A stretch of 64,000 nucleotides of DNA. It comes from Cenococcum geophilum 1.58. Its lineage: Eukaryota > Ascomycota > Dothideomycetes > Gloniales > Gloniaceae. Under the pieces are notes generated by a model. It searched no databases. It was given only the letters and a program-made list of their open reading frames with translations, and was not told the DNA's origin. Below are positions 10,701 to 22,662 of this stretch, in pieces. Position 1 is the stretch's first letter. Each line of letters begins with the position of its first letter. The stretch covers positions 627,293 through 691,292 of the forward strand of contig KV748256.1 in assembly GCA_001692895.1 (NCBI GenBank). The letters run 5' to 3'. Both the position numbers and the translations under genes were made by a program.

Positions 10701-13700
10701 AAGCGAACTAGGTATTGGCTAAAGAGCGAGCTAAGTGTATAAGGATTAAGTAGCTAATAGTTAGGAAAAGTAGAGGCCTATAGGACTAGAAGGAGCCAGT
10801 GGTAGAGCCTTAGACCCTTAAAGGAATTTAAGGACGATACCTAAATTTACGAGTTAAATGGCAAGATTAGCAGTTTAAAGCGCTAATAGATAGTAAAGTA
10901 ACGCGAAACCATATCTTATTAGTAGCAGTTAAGAGAATGGGACTACCTTATAGATAGAAGGAGTAACCTTACCTATTAGTTACAATTTTAGGAGATCTAA
11001 TAGCCTATAGAGGAGGGATTATTAATCTTAAAATAGGACCTATTTAGATAATTATTAAAGGAAGACGAATTAAGATGTCTTTTAATATCCTACCATTAGG
11101 ACGGGATGAGGCAGTATTAGGTATACCTTAGTTATAGAAGTATAATTTAAAGATTAATTAGATTACAGGTTAAGTTAATATTAGGGATACTTAACGCTGT
11201 AAAACGCGATAATAGGCTAAGTTGGTATAGTACCAAATAGGAGCGACCTATGAAGAAATAGAGAAAGGACTGAGTTACGTATTAAAAAGATACCATAAGT
11301 ATGGCAAGAAACTATAGTTACTAGAAAGTAAAAAGCTATTAGAGTATATAGCATGGGACTATAAGATAGAGTTAGAACCAGAAATAAGTTTAAAGTTCTT
11401 TCTAATCTATAAGCTTACTAAAGAAGAAGGTAGAGTACTAAAAGAGTTTATCTAGGAAAACCTATAAAAGGGATATATTAGACCATCATAGTTATTAGCA
11501 AGTTATCCAGTACTATTTATACTAAAGAAGAATAGCAAACTAAGGCTGTGTATTAACTATAGATAGCTAAACAGCATTACTAAAAAGGATAGGTATTCTT
11601 TACCCTTAATTAGTGAAATCTAAGACAGGATAGGTAATGCGTAAATCTTTATAAAGATAGATCTAAGATGGGCGTACTATTAGATTAGGATTAAGGAAGG
11701 CGACGAATAAAAGGCAGCCTTTAGGTTAAAGGAAGGACTATATAAACTATTAGTTATGCAATTCGGGCTTATAAATATACTAGTAACGTTTTAGAAGCGT
11801 ATTAATAATATATTAGGAGAACACTTAGATGAATTTATTATGGTATACCTTAATGATATTATTATCTACTTAATAACTGAGGAAGAATACGGGGAATATG
11901 TTAAATGGGTTTTAAGGAGACTATAGGAAGAACAAATGCTAGTAGCAATTAAGAAATGCGAGTTCTTTACTAGGAAGACTAATTTCGTTAGATTTATTAT
12001 TAAACTAGGCTAACTTAGTATAGATCTAAAAAAGATTAAGGCTATAGTGGATTGGTAAGAACCAGAGAACGTTACGCAGTTAAAATCGTTTTTAGGGTTT
12101 TATAATTACTATAGAAGGTTTATAGCACAATGGTTAAAGGATATTAAGCCATTTACGCAATTAACGAAGAAAGAAGAACTATAGGCATGGGAAGAGGAAC
12201 AGAAAGAACTTTTTAAAAAAGTTAAAGAGTTGTTCACCTAAGAGCCAGTTCTTAAAATCTATTAACTAGGACTAGAGACGGTTATAGAAACAAATGCATT
12301 AGACTATATACTAGGGGCGTACTTTATATAGAAATATTAAGATAGATGGCACCTAGTAGCATACTATAGTTAAAAGATAACACCACTAGAATTAAACTAT
12401 AACATCTACAATAAGGAGTTGTTAGGTATAGTTATAGCGTTAAAGGAATAGAGAGTATTCTTATAAGGTATAGAAAAACTATTTATAGTTAAGACGGATT
12501 ATAAAAACCTAATAGGATTTTTAATAATAAAGGAACTTAACTAAAGATAGGTTAGATGGGTAGAGATGCTTATAGAATACTAAGGGTATAGATAATATAT
12601 AAGTAGATGCTCTGAGTTATAAGGCTAAACTATAGAACGATAAAAAGCCATCAGGGGCTTTACTGCGAAAAGATATAGACGGATTAATCAGGTATAATTA
12701 TCTAAAAATTATAGCAACTTAAGAGGAACTAGATAAGGTTTACAAGACACTAAAAAGCTTTTGGGTATAAAGAATTCTAGAAGTATAGCTAGAAGATCTA
12801 TAAACGGACATATACGAAAATTAAGAAGTAAAGTATATCCTAAAAAGCATAGTAGAGCAGTTTATAGAGGACTTCTATAAGGGATTAACTTAAGGATATA
12901 ATGGAGCTACGGGCTTAGTGTTAAGACTTTAGGAGGAGTATATTATTAACGGAATCTAGGGCTTAGCGCGAAAAGTTATAAAAAAATATCTAGATTACTA
13001 AAGAAATAAACTAATAAGGTATAAGCTATACGGAGGGCTATAACCTGTTAAAATACTAGAGAGACTATAGGAGGTTATATTATGGGACTTTATTATTAAG
13101 TTATTAAAATTAAGAGATCCTATCACCGGATAAGATTATAACGTAATCTTAGTAATAGTGGACAAGCTTATAAGGTGGGGATACTTTATAGCATGCATGG
13201 AAGAAATCTTAGCAGAAGATATCGCTAGAATCTATATTAAAGAAGTGTTCGTAAAATATGGAGCATTAAGTAAGATTATATTGGACAGAGATCTAAGATT
13301 TGTAGTAGTATTTTAGGAAGTATTTTTAGCAGAGCAAGGAGTTTAAGCAGTAACTTCCACCGCATATTATCCGTAGACAGATAGTTAAATAGAAAGATTA
13401 AATTAGACGCTAGAATAGTATTTAAAGTATTATATTAATTATATACAAAATAATTAGGTATCGCTATTACCAGTTATATAGTTTATATATAATGCAACAC
13501 CTTAAGAAGGAATAGGCATATTACTATTTAAGGCGAATTATAGATATAAGCTAAGAATATTATTATTACTATAATAAGTAAAGAAAATAAGTAGCATAGC
13601 TAAAGAAAGGATAAAGATATTAATAAATCTTTATATAGACCTTATAGAATTAGTAAAGAAGGTATAAGAGAGAATGAAAAGGTACTATAATACTAAGAGA

Positions 13701-14160
13701 TCTAAGGGACCAGATCTTAAGGAGGGAGATAAAGTATAGCTACTATATAAAAATTTTAAGAGTTAACGACTAAGTAAGAAGTTGGACTACGTTAGACTAG
13801 GACCTTTTAAAATTACGTAAAGGATTTTACTGGTTACGTTTAAGTTAAACCTACTAGCTAAAATAAAGATCTACCCTATATAGTATATCGCAATACTAAA
13901 GCTAGCACACAGGAATGTTAAGCTACTAGCTTATAAAGTAGACATATATAGAGGATAGGAAGAAGACAAATAGCAAGTTTTAAAGATTGTTAATTATAAG
14001 GACGTTGACGATAAAATATAGTACGAGGTTAAGTAGATAGGCTATACTAAGACTACCTAGGAACTATTAGAGAATTTAAAGAATGTTATAGGAAAGGTAT
14101 AGGAGTATTAGAAGAAATTAGGTTAGGTAGTATTAAAAAAGAAGGATCGCTAAAGAATAA
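7800..14160 (+). pseudogene. Gypsy-1 gag-pol polyprotein, RIP-degraded
   Basis: Gag capsid-like sequence lies at about 7990-8600 (RYLGERLKLKGFLIQ, LFLIGRALKQFK), with a CCHC-like knuckle near 8815-8860 (INCGKQGYYIKDC, first Cys lost). A region of about 2 kb without a recognised domain follows. The protease box reads LIDSKVTRNH near 10880-10910 (DSGAT in the family). Reverse transcriptase is at 11430-12200 (RLCINYRQLN, MVYLNDIIIY) and RNase H at about 12260-12620. Integrase is at about 12950-13600 (VIVDKL, YYPQTDSQIERLNQ). A C-terminal chromodomain is at about 13930-14110 (DIYRGQEEDK, QIGYTKTT). Chromodomains of this class are known to guide insertion to heterochromatin. Stops are almost all convertible from CAA, CAG, CGA or TGG. 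Confidence 0.82.
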
Positions 14161-14845
14161 GTCACCTAAGGGGGACCTAGGAAGAGTAGTTACTAAACTA
14201 CTTAGATCTATTTCCTTCTCTATTAGAGGAGAATTTATTCTTTTATCGCTAAGTTCCTATAGACCTTATTCTATAAGTTTTTACTTCTTAAAATAAACCT
14301 TCTCACGAACCTTCTTAAGATGAAGTAGACGAGTAGACGCCACGATGCGAGTATCTAGGGCCTTTTATTCCGCATCCTAAGAACGTTCTAACTTAGTAAG
14401 GGCTTAAGACAGTTTACTATCTAGCCGCGTAGTAGTAGATTAAATATAAGACCTTAAGACAAATTAATCAGGGAACTAGATGACTATTAAGAGTAATAGG
14501 TCGCGTATATTTAGTATTAGAAGTAAAGCAAACATCGCAGGACAAACAAATATTTGCTTTAGTGCACTCTAAGTAAGAAAACGGTTATTGCGAAAATAGG
14601 TTCGCTAACGTAACATAGACTAACCCCTTTTTCAAACAGCAAGAACATAGAGACGGTATAATCTCACTAAGAGATAATATTGCAGCAATAGTGCGAGCAC
14701 GACGTTGGGCGTATAAAGAAGAAATTACTTTAGGTATAATAAGTAACAATATTAACCAAATTAATTAGACGGATATTACACCTCTAGTAAACAACTTAGA
14801 GATATTTTAAATCTTTAAGGATAAAGATAAAGAGGAGGGGGATAG
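14160..14845 (+). other. Unassigned 3' region of Gypsy-1 between chromodomain and 3' LTR
   Basis: About 690 bp lie between the chromodomain and the 3' LTR, and comparable stretches occur in the other two copies (about 30030-30772 and 56540-57278). One plus frame stays readable to the polypurine tract if TAA/TAG are taken as mutated Gln. It contains conserved strings such as ITLGIISNNINQINQTDI, then TPLVNNLEI and KDKDKEEGD. A second plus frame is also interrupted only by TAA/TAG, so the true frame cannot be chosen by eye. I recognise no domain. It may be a C-terminal extension, a third ORF or long untranslated DNA. Confidence 0.5.
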
Positions 14846-15270
14846 TATTACGGACGCTTTAAGTACAATATTATAACTACTTAGAGAAGAGTTAGAAGAA
14901 GCTAGTTAGTTAATTTAAGCATAGTCTAGAATAGAGCCGGTAGAACTATGTAACGAGGAATGGTAACTAAGGTTATATAATATGCTACGTATTAAATAAG
15001 AGAAATAAGAGGAACTTATATACCTTATATATAAGACGTATATTATATATAAGAAGGATTTTATAGGAGTACGGTTGTGTATTTAAGGACCCTTAGTCCC
15101 TACCTAAATAGTTCCTTCCTTATAGTAATTCTTAGAATATAATTAGAGTTAATCTATTAGGCAACCACTCCACCAGTTATTATTACGTTATTGACTTTTA
15201 TACTTATATTTCCTACACACCTAGCCTAATAACGAGCCCATTGTAGTTCCTGCTATAAGGTTCCGTTATA
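14846..15270 (+). repeat. Gypsy-1 3' LTR
   Basis: A 425-bp LTR starting tattacggacgc and ending gttccgttata, followed directly by the target duplication taata and then Copia-1 reverse transcriptase sequence. Confidence 0.87.
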
Positions 15271-15275
15271 TAATA

Positions 15276-16146
15276 ACCTAAAAAAAGACCTTATATTAAC
15301 CTAATTACCTACAATCTAACGAGTTAGCCAACGCCTTATTCTCTGTATTACGGCTATAACTTAGAACAATAGCACACATCTCTACTTACGAGATATTTTA
15401 TAGGCCTATATATAATCAGCTATAAGACTAAATTAAGACTTTTATATTAGGGCACCTCTCAAACTTAGTGCGGCACTTAGAGTCTTATAAGGCATAATTC
15501 TAAAAGTTATTAGACCTTTATACGGCATTCCTAAGGCAGGCAATTATTAGTTTAAGACTTACTATAACCACTATATTAAAGAACTAAATATAAGCCAATC
15601 TACTTATAACCCCTACTTACTCCACCTTAACAACCCTATAAATTTTAGAATAGTTGATTTATAGACTAATAACACCCTCTTACTAGCTAACTTAGTCTTT
15701 ACAGCTTTAGAATAGGAGAAGATTAAGAAAGCTAAGTTCCTAACTAAGGAACGCGAATAACTTACGCTAGAATACCCAATTAAGTTTAATAGAGGCATTA
15801 TCCGATAATAGGATTATATAATTACGCTTACGCAAAAGCGCTAATGCTAGAACTTAACCCTTATTAATATTAAGAAAGCTATTATAATAACTAGTTCTAG
15901 AGGCACTATTTATATAGCACTTATACTTAAGGACCAATACATCGCCTAGCAAGTAAGAGGAGCTTATAATACGTCCGTATACCAGCCTAAAGCTTCTTTT
16001 AATTTATCCTACGCTGCCTAGGTAATTAACCCTAATAAAAAAGACGTAAAACTGCTTAATAAGAGGATTTAGTGGCAAATTGAGAACCTAATAAGAGGTT
16101 TAAACTTTGTTAAACTCGACATAGAGATATTACAACTACTTATATT
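15276..16146 (+). pseudogene. Copia-1 reverse transcriptase (second part)
   Basis: Continues the frame broken at 7359. The plus strand reads THLYLRDILQAYIQS (Copia RT domain), then LYGIPKAGNYQF, and ends with GAYNTSVYQPKASFNLSYAA and LDIEILQLLI. These motifs follow the usual Copia order towards the RT-RNase H connection. The right edge carries the 19-bp target tattacaactacttatatt (16128-16146), repeated at 22644-22662 beyond the LINE. Stops are again TAA/TAG. Confidence 0.82.
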
Positions 16147-17339
16147 ATTATTATTATTTATTACTTAACGTTCGATTCGGATCCCTATTAGGCCTACGCG
16201 GACTACTCCTTATATACATATGGGGAGAAAACTCTATTTAAGAAACCCCTGTAATCCATCTCCCCGCCTTTTAGGACTCGCCTATAAGGCGCCTATAAGG
16301 CGCCTACGAGTTACCTATAGTGCTCTACTACCTTACTTTTTAACCTCCTTAGGAACCACTGCTGTTGTAATAAGCCTACGGACGCACTAGTATTGCAAAC
16401 TTTACTCTACCACTATAGAGTCATTAGGGGGCGCCCGTTGCTTACCCCCGCCCTTTATTACTATTTCCTTTGCAACCTAGAACTGGTTTAGTATATTCTA
16501 GCTAATAAGCTACTAGGTAACCGCCTTAAGGCCTTTTTATATTAAGAGCAGTGTATTATAGTTCTCTATACTAGCTACTAAGAGTATTGCTTCTTAGTTA
16601 GTATATAAGGGGCATAATAGTATTATATGTTTTAGTAACTGTCTTAGCCAGCCACATTCGCATCTTAGGCTACCTACTAGGACATCTACCCAGTAGAGCC
16701 AGTCTTTTAGTCCTATTATTCCTATTCTTAAGAGTATTACTATTATATTTTTTGCCTTTATTAGGCCTTCTTAGAGCCCTAAAGTATTTACCCCCTATAG
16801 CGTTAACTATACTACGGCTTAGGTTCCTCTTACCTTAGTTAGCCTCTATACCTTTAACTTCCATATACCTCTCCAGCGTTAGTCTAGCCAGTATTATATT
16901 ACGGTAGATAGTTTCCTAGCGTTCTTTTATGCTCTACTTCAGCTCCTTTCTCTCTCTTACTGTTATCTTTGCTAGCCTCTTACACGTCTCCCTTCCTCCT
17001 CTATATAGGCCTAGGCCCTAAAGCAGCACTATTCTTCTTTTACTTTCTTTACCTGTTTCTCTAATATATCTTCCCTACTTTAGGGTTATTAGTTTATTCT
17101 CCTATAGGGCGCCCTAGGGTCCCTCTATAGTTTATTTAGGCGTGTCTTAATATACTTTATAATATTAAAGTTACGTTTATTTTGCGCCCTTTATCAGGGT
17201 GGTTTTGGATAATGCGAATAAGCGAGCATAAAATATCCTTTATCTAATAGAAAATGCATAAAATATCGCAATCGATAAGGATAAAGTGCCCTATGCGGGG
17301 CTTTTCTACCCCAACCAAGCTGAATAGGATAGAACCATC

Positions 17340-17650
17340 GTACGCAGAGCCGTCGTGCAGAGCTTTTGTATACAGAGTTTCGTGCAGACCCTCCGTACGC
17401 GGGGCTTCGTGCAGAGCTTCGTGTAGAGCTTCATGCAGAGCTTCGCGCAGAGCTTCGCGTAAAGCTTCGTGCAGAGCTTCGTGCAGAGCTTCCGCAGAGC
17501 TTCGTACAGAGCTTCGCGCGGAGCTTCGTGTAGAGCTTCATGCGGAGCTTCGTGTGGAACTTCGTGCAAAGCTTCGTGCAGAGCTTCGTGAAAAGCTTCG
17601 TGCAGAGCTTTATACGGAGCCTCCATATGCAGAGCTTCCATACGTAGAGC
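17340..17650. repeat. 12-bp minisatellite (gagcttcgtgca unit)
   Basis: About 25 imperfect tandem copies of a 12-bp unit close to gagcttcgtgca. As 12 is a multiple of three, every frame on both strands tends to stay open and encode a 4-residue repeat (SCRA on plus, ALHE on minus), which explains the overlapping long frames here. It is GC-rich inside an AT-rich block. I do not regard it as a gene. Confidence 0.85.
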
Positions 17651-18006
17651 TGAATGTAGAGCTATATATAGAGCCACCTACTAAAATTTAGAAAAAGGGG
17701 ATAATATAACTTTATTTACTAGGTTTAAATTAGTTATTTTTATATAATAATAATAAAGAAGGCAACTAAAAATTATTTAGGGTATACTAAGACTTATCGC
17801 GATAAGATTTATCTAAAACCACACTATAGTGGACGGGTATGCTCCCATATTAAAAGAGCTAAGCAACCTCTTATATTTTTAATTTAAAGGTATTAACAGA
17901 GTTAAGAGTTTCTAACTCTACTTCTAAAGCTATATTTTATACGATAATAAAGAAGAAGGCAACTAAACATTTATTTAGGGTATGCTAAGACTTATCGCGA
18001 TAAAAC

Positions 18007-18044
18007 GCAATGGATATCCTTATCGCGATAAGGATATCCATTGC
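18007..18044. repeat. 38-bp perfect palindrome
   Basis: gcaatggatatccttatcg followed directly by its reverse complement. The 14-bp core cttatcgcgataag also occurs at 17793-17806, 18047-18060 and, in shortened form, at 17991-18003. It lies close to the right end of the hAT element and could form a cruciform or bind a dimeric protein. Confidence 0.85.
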
Positions 18045-20849
18045 ATCTTATCGCGATAAGATTTATCCAAAACCACCCTGCCCTTTATATTACAGCGGCT
18101 TCAATATATAGTTATAGGGGGGGAATATTGGCTTCCTTTTTAAGCAGTGCTGTAGCCGTTCACTTATATCCGCCTATTATACTCTAAAGGCAGGCTGTTT
18201 AGACCTTTTAAAGTGGTTTAAGGAGCGATTTAGGGGGCCTTTCTTAGATTCTCTAATGGCCCAAATACTAGACCTATACGTTATAGTTGGCCGGATAACT
18301 ACTATATATAGTAGGCGTGACCTTTAAAAGCATAGACCCCATATAGAATTAACGATCCTAAATAATACGATATACTATACTTAGCCCTTATAGGCCGCTT
18401 ACGCCGCATATACGCTCCACCGGAGCTTACTATCTACCTATACTCCTAATACCCTTAGGCCCTAAACTAGTTAACCCCTAAAGCCTTAGATACAAATTAT
18501 ATGCTAAAGGTCTATAGATTAGTTACGTTTTCTTATAAAGTAGATTAGCTAGTATTTCTCTAGTAAGAATTAAACTCTATATTGTCTTGCCTATTCTATA
18601 TAGGTATTATAAGCTTTCTCTAGTATTCTGCAATTCTTTACGGCTGTTAGCCCGTATATAATTAGGTTTATATTATTAATAAAGCCTATCCCCTAGGTCG
18701 CCCCTTTCTTAAAGGAGTTAAGCAGGTTGCTTATAAAGAAAAGGAAGAGTATAGGCGAGAGGGGTAATCCTTATGGTATTCCTATTATAACTATAATAGG
18801 GGGGCTCTAATATCTACTAAAGACTAGTAATATTTCTTTCTAACCTATAAACCCTTAAACAAATTATATAATCCATTTTAGGAAGCCTTTTACCCTAAGG
18901 ATATATAGGAGACGCTTATAGGGTACGTTATTATAGGCGCCGCTAATATCTAGGCTAAGCATTAATACTATAAAGTCCCTTTGTATCGCCTATGCGGATT
19001 TAATAGTAGTAGCGAGTAGTGTAAGTACTAATGGTATTAAGCGGTTCTTTCTTGCCCCTATTTAGCTTTATAGTAGTAGGTTGTATTCCTTAGCTATATC
19101 TGCTATATAGTCCGCTATTACCTTTTCTAAGATCTTACTAAGGGTATTTTCTAAGGCAATAGGGCGGTAGCTTCCTGGGATTAAGTAATCTGCTTTACCT
19201 TCTTTCTGTAAAACAACCGTTATTATAAATCTTCCGAGTTATAGGTAGTAGCCTACAGTAAAGTATACCCTAGCTACATTTGCAAGCTAGGGTACTATAA
19301 GTAGTCTATAGGTTTTTAAGGCCTTATTTAAAATCCCATCTAGTCCTAATACTATATTATTTAAAAGGCGGCTAATAGTTCTGGCCATTTCCTCTATTAT
19401 TATATCGCTATTAACCCTTAGGTAAGTCACCGGTATTTTACCCATAATATTACTAAGGTCTACTAGAGCTAGTTAGGGGAAAAACCTTTCTATAAGGATC
19501 TTTGCCTTCTTATTATTGTTATTAGTAGCCTATAATTCCCCTGCTCTTTATAGGGGTAGTAGGTATAAGTCTTCTACTAGGCGCCCTACCTTTTTTTTTA
19601 TACCTATTTTGCTATAGCCTAAAGGCCCTTATTATAGGGGAGGCTTGGGTTAAAAGTATACTCGTTTATAAACCGTCTCCAGTTATTCCTTACTTCTTTC
19701 TTTAGGGTATTCTTTAACTAGTTTCTTATATCTTTATATTATCTCTTGTCTTTAGGGTCGTAGCTACTTATATATTTCCTTCTTACTTATTATTAGCTAG
19801 TAATAAGAACCGCGCATTATACGGACTATATATATCGCGCGTAGGGGCCCGGTTTTAAGACCGGGCAGTACTCTTCTAGCCCATTTTTAATTGCTGCCTA
19901 GATCCTTTTTAGTCTTTAGTTAATTTCCTTAGGGGTAGCTAATAAGCCTCACTTGTTTGGAATTAGGTGGATTTCTTCTAGGTCTTAAAGTTATTATTTA
20001 ACTGTATTAAGGAAACTGTTTGTTTTAAGCTTCCTTATTACATATCTTTTACTACTTAGTTACGCCTTAATATCTAAATCTAGCTATATCTAAATGGGGA
20101 TATAGTCTAAGGCAAGTGCCCATTCTTCTTTAGGGTTGCACCTTTTAAGTCTCTAGTATAGGCCTTCGTCTATAAATATAAGGTCAATTATACTTTTAGA
20201 GGTTCCTTATTACTATATAGTTGCACCTAGGGGGGTAGCTAACTCAAGGCCCTAGGTGTTTATAGCTCTTAGTAGGTACTTTACCTATTAATTAGCAGCA
20301 ACATGGATACCCCCCCACTGTAAGTAGTAGAGGTTTATATCTCCTAGTAGGATAAACTCTATACCTTTAGTTTCTAGCAAGCTTATTACTAATATAATAT
20401 TCTCTGTTTATAGGACCTCTTCGACCCTAGGGTTATATATATTAATAATTTATACCGGTCCCCTATATGTCTAGATTGTTACAACTATAATATCTAGGTT
20501 AATAACCTGCTATAACTATAAGGATAGGCTAATAGCCTTACTAATTATAAAGCACACGCATATAGCTGCTTTTGGTTTATATAGGAGCTAGAATCCTTAG
20601 GGGCAGTATGTTAATTATATATAGGTATTATAGTACGGCTCTTATATAGTAAGGATATAGTGTTTCTCTAGGTCTAAACTATCTAGTAAAGGCCTTACGA
20701 GACGGTAGTTTGTGTTGCCGCAGTTATACTATATAATGGATAGGTGGCGGACCCCCAGCAAGGGTCCTTCGCCTCTTCTTTATTCCTCGCTTCTTCTATT
20801 TCTACTTTCTCTAAGATATTTAGAACTTTTATCTCTTATATCTATACCC

Positions 20850-22340
20850 TAGTTACTACTTATTTTATATAAAGCTTTCCATTCCTATATCTTATATTCC
20901 TACTAGCGCTTCTATATCTAAATCTGTTATTATCTCCGGTTCCTCCCCTATTCTTACTAGCTAGCTATATACCCTTTATAGGTCGGCTATAAATATTATA
21001 TTTACCGCGTTAAATCTAATTCTTAATTATCCTGGTTTTAAGCTTACTATAGCTGTCTATAGGGGTCTTCCTACAGAGCGTCCTCTCCCTTATATCCCCT
21101 GTAACCCTTATATCCCTATATAGTCTAGTAATATCGCGCGGCGCCGCTTCTAGCCCGTTAAGGTTTGGGATAGCTAGCCTAGCCCCCTAGTACTAAAAGT
21201 AGGAAACGCTAGGAAGGCACCTGCGTCCCCCTAGCTTATTACCTATTATTTCCATTTATATAACCTAGCGTATAGTTATTCCTATAGCTATTAAGCCCTT
21301 GCCTTCCACCTCCTGTATTTAATACAGTTTTCTCTCTCCTACGCCTTATATATGCTTTAGTAGCAGTTTATATATTTTATTTAGTCTTAATTTAAACAAT
21401 ATCTTATATTGTGGGGGCCTATACAGTAGCCGTAGCACACCTATACTGCGCATGTAGATTAGGTGTGTCCCTATTATATATAGTAGTAGTATTATTCTAG
21501 GCGTAGTCTGTAGTTATAAAGCCTTACATTATATATAAGGCCATTTATAATTATTCCTTTTTAGATAAAGAGTTTTTGCATTTCTAATATATATATACTA
21601 ATAATAAGGGAGCTATGCGTTTAACCGGCGTCTCCCTAGTAAGTCTCTGGCGACCCTTATATCCTCTTATTATTTTTATTATTTACTTAGTTTACATTTT
21701 CCTATTAAAGCTATTAGATTTGGGTAATCTTAAGGCCTAGTATAAGGCGTTCTATATATTTTACTATCTCCTATATAGTTGCTGTATTATCCGCCTAGTA
21801 TCCCTTTTCTACCCTAAGGCTTATAGGAACCACTAGGACTTTAACTAGGTAGTCTTTATAAAGCACTTTTATGCTAATATATTCTCCTAGCCTATCCCCT
21901 ACCCTTACGGCTCATTCCTTTACCTATTAGTCCTTTAGGGTAACTCTAATGTCTCTACTCCTAAGGTATTAGACCATAACTATATTATAAACCTCTTTGT
22001 AAATCTCCGTAAAGACTTCTATTTCTAATTATCCCCTAAGCCCCTCTACTTTTTCTATATTTAGTTATATTATAATTATATACCCGGTTATTATCTTAAA
22101 GGGGGTAGGTTCCCTATACTATAAAAGCGCGGCTACGGCGGCCTAGGTACGGTTCGCCAGTAAGGGGGGGTTTTACTTATTTTTAATTTTACTTAGCCGT
22201 TAGAGGATTTAATTGAGGGTTTACTAGAGGAGCATTTAAGGTTTACTAGACTGGCGGAGCCATTCTACTAGCTATATTAGTTCGTTATAGCTAATAGTTA
22301 CTTCCCCACAATTCTAGATACTAGACGCGTTTAGTAGGCT
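20850..22340 (-). pseudogene. LINE ORF1 (gag-like) region, RIP-degraded
   Basis: By position this is ORF1 of the LINE. Minus-strand fragments such as RLNKIYKLLLKHI and RLLYRPPQYKILFKL are readable between TAA/TAG stops, but I could not identify a clean zinc knuckle or RNA-binding domain. The assignment rests on its place between the LINE 5' end and the endonuclease. Confidence 0.45.
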
Positions 22341-22662
22341 TTATATTTTATTAGATGCCTTTATAATAGAGGTGTTTCCGCTTTATAGTATAGTATTCGC
22401 CCGTCTTTATTATAGAGGGCCGTTATTGGGCGTAGATCTAGCGGTTGCCCGCGAGTGCAAGCCACCGTCGGTCGACGTGTGCCTCCCCTGCGATGTATGC
22501 ATCTTAGGGGGATTCTCTAGGTGTTTTTCAGGGTTCTTTTGGTTAGTTTTGGTCTTTTTGGGCCGGGTGCAGCAAGAGCTCCAATCTAATCAAAAAATTC
22601 GCGTCCAACGCGTAAATATTAAAGGAGAAGAAGAAGAGGGCTCTATTACAACTACTTATATT

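Larger units (their letters stand above)
7365..15270 (+). mobile_element. Gypsy-1: Ty3/Gypsy chromovirus copy 1
   Basis: A 7906-bp LTR retrotransposon inserted in the Copia-1 reverse transcriptase, with target duplication taata (7360-7364 and 15271-15275). The LTRs start t(g/a)ttacggacgcttta and end gttccgtta(c/t)a. A purine-rich tract (agaggaggggga, about 14831-14842) precedes the 3' LTR. Plus-strand order is gag with zinc knuckle, a long spacer region, protease, reverse transcriptase, RNase H, integrase and chromodomain. It is the least damaged of three copies: its reverse transcriptase box reads YLND (11846-11857), compared with YLNN and YFNN in the others. All copies carry RIP-type stops, so none is autonomous. 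Confidence 0.9.
17195..18080. mobile_element. Non-autonomous hAT element with internal minisatellite
   Basis: This 886-bp element has 18-bp perfect terminal inverted repeats, cagggtggttttggataa and its complement. It is flanked by the 8-bp direct repeat ccctttat (17187-17194 and 18081-18088). The 8-bp duplication and CAGGG-type ends indicate the hAT superfamily. There is no transposase. The right half holds two versions of a terminal-like module (about 17755-17822 and 17950-18080), each with a ttatcgcgataag palindrome followed by a tta(t/c)c(t/c)aaaacca(c)c end. It lies inside the LINE, so it inserted after it. Confidence 0.85.
16250..20800 (-). pseudogene. LINE ORF2: endonuclease, reverse transcriptase, RNase H/C-terminal, RIP-degraded
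   Basis: Minus-strand reading from 20800 downward first gives an endonuclease/exonuclease/phosphatase-like domain (IYNPRVEE, FILLGDINLYYLQWGG, SIIDLIFID). Reverse transcriptase follows (SYRPIALENTLSKILEK, LSLDISGAYNNV, GIPQGLPLSPILFLFF). The catalytic FADD box reads FINN at 18672-18683, consistent with GAT to AAT changes by RIP. The distal part carries a Cys/His motif near 16640-16690 (LRCECGWLRQLLKHIILLCP) typical of the C-terminus of fungal Tad ORF2. The hAT element at 17195-18080 interrupts the region between reverse transcriptase and this motif. In the family the product nicks target DNA and reverse-transcribes in place; here it is dead. Confidence 0.78.
16147..22643 (-). mobile_element. 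Tad-like LINE (non-LTR retrotransposon), RIP-degraded
   Basis: Flanked by the 19-bp direct repeat tattacaactacttatatt. The left edge is attattattattatttatta, a TAA-type 3' tail read on the minus strand, which fixes the orientation. Without the hAT insertion (17195-18080 plus 8 bp) it is about 5.6 kb, a plausible length for a Tad-clade element. ORF1-like, endonuclease, reverse transcriptase and RNase H/C-terminal segments follow in order from right to left. The 5' end (about 22370-22640) is much less RIP-affected than the rest. Confidence 0.85.

Noticed and set aside
17254-17691. Long overlapping open frames on both strands (145 and 123 residues)
   Set aside because: Both are produced by the 12-bp tandem repeat, whose period keeps all frames open. 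They lie in a non-autonomous hAT element and have no recognised domain.
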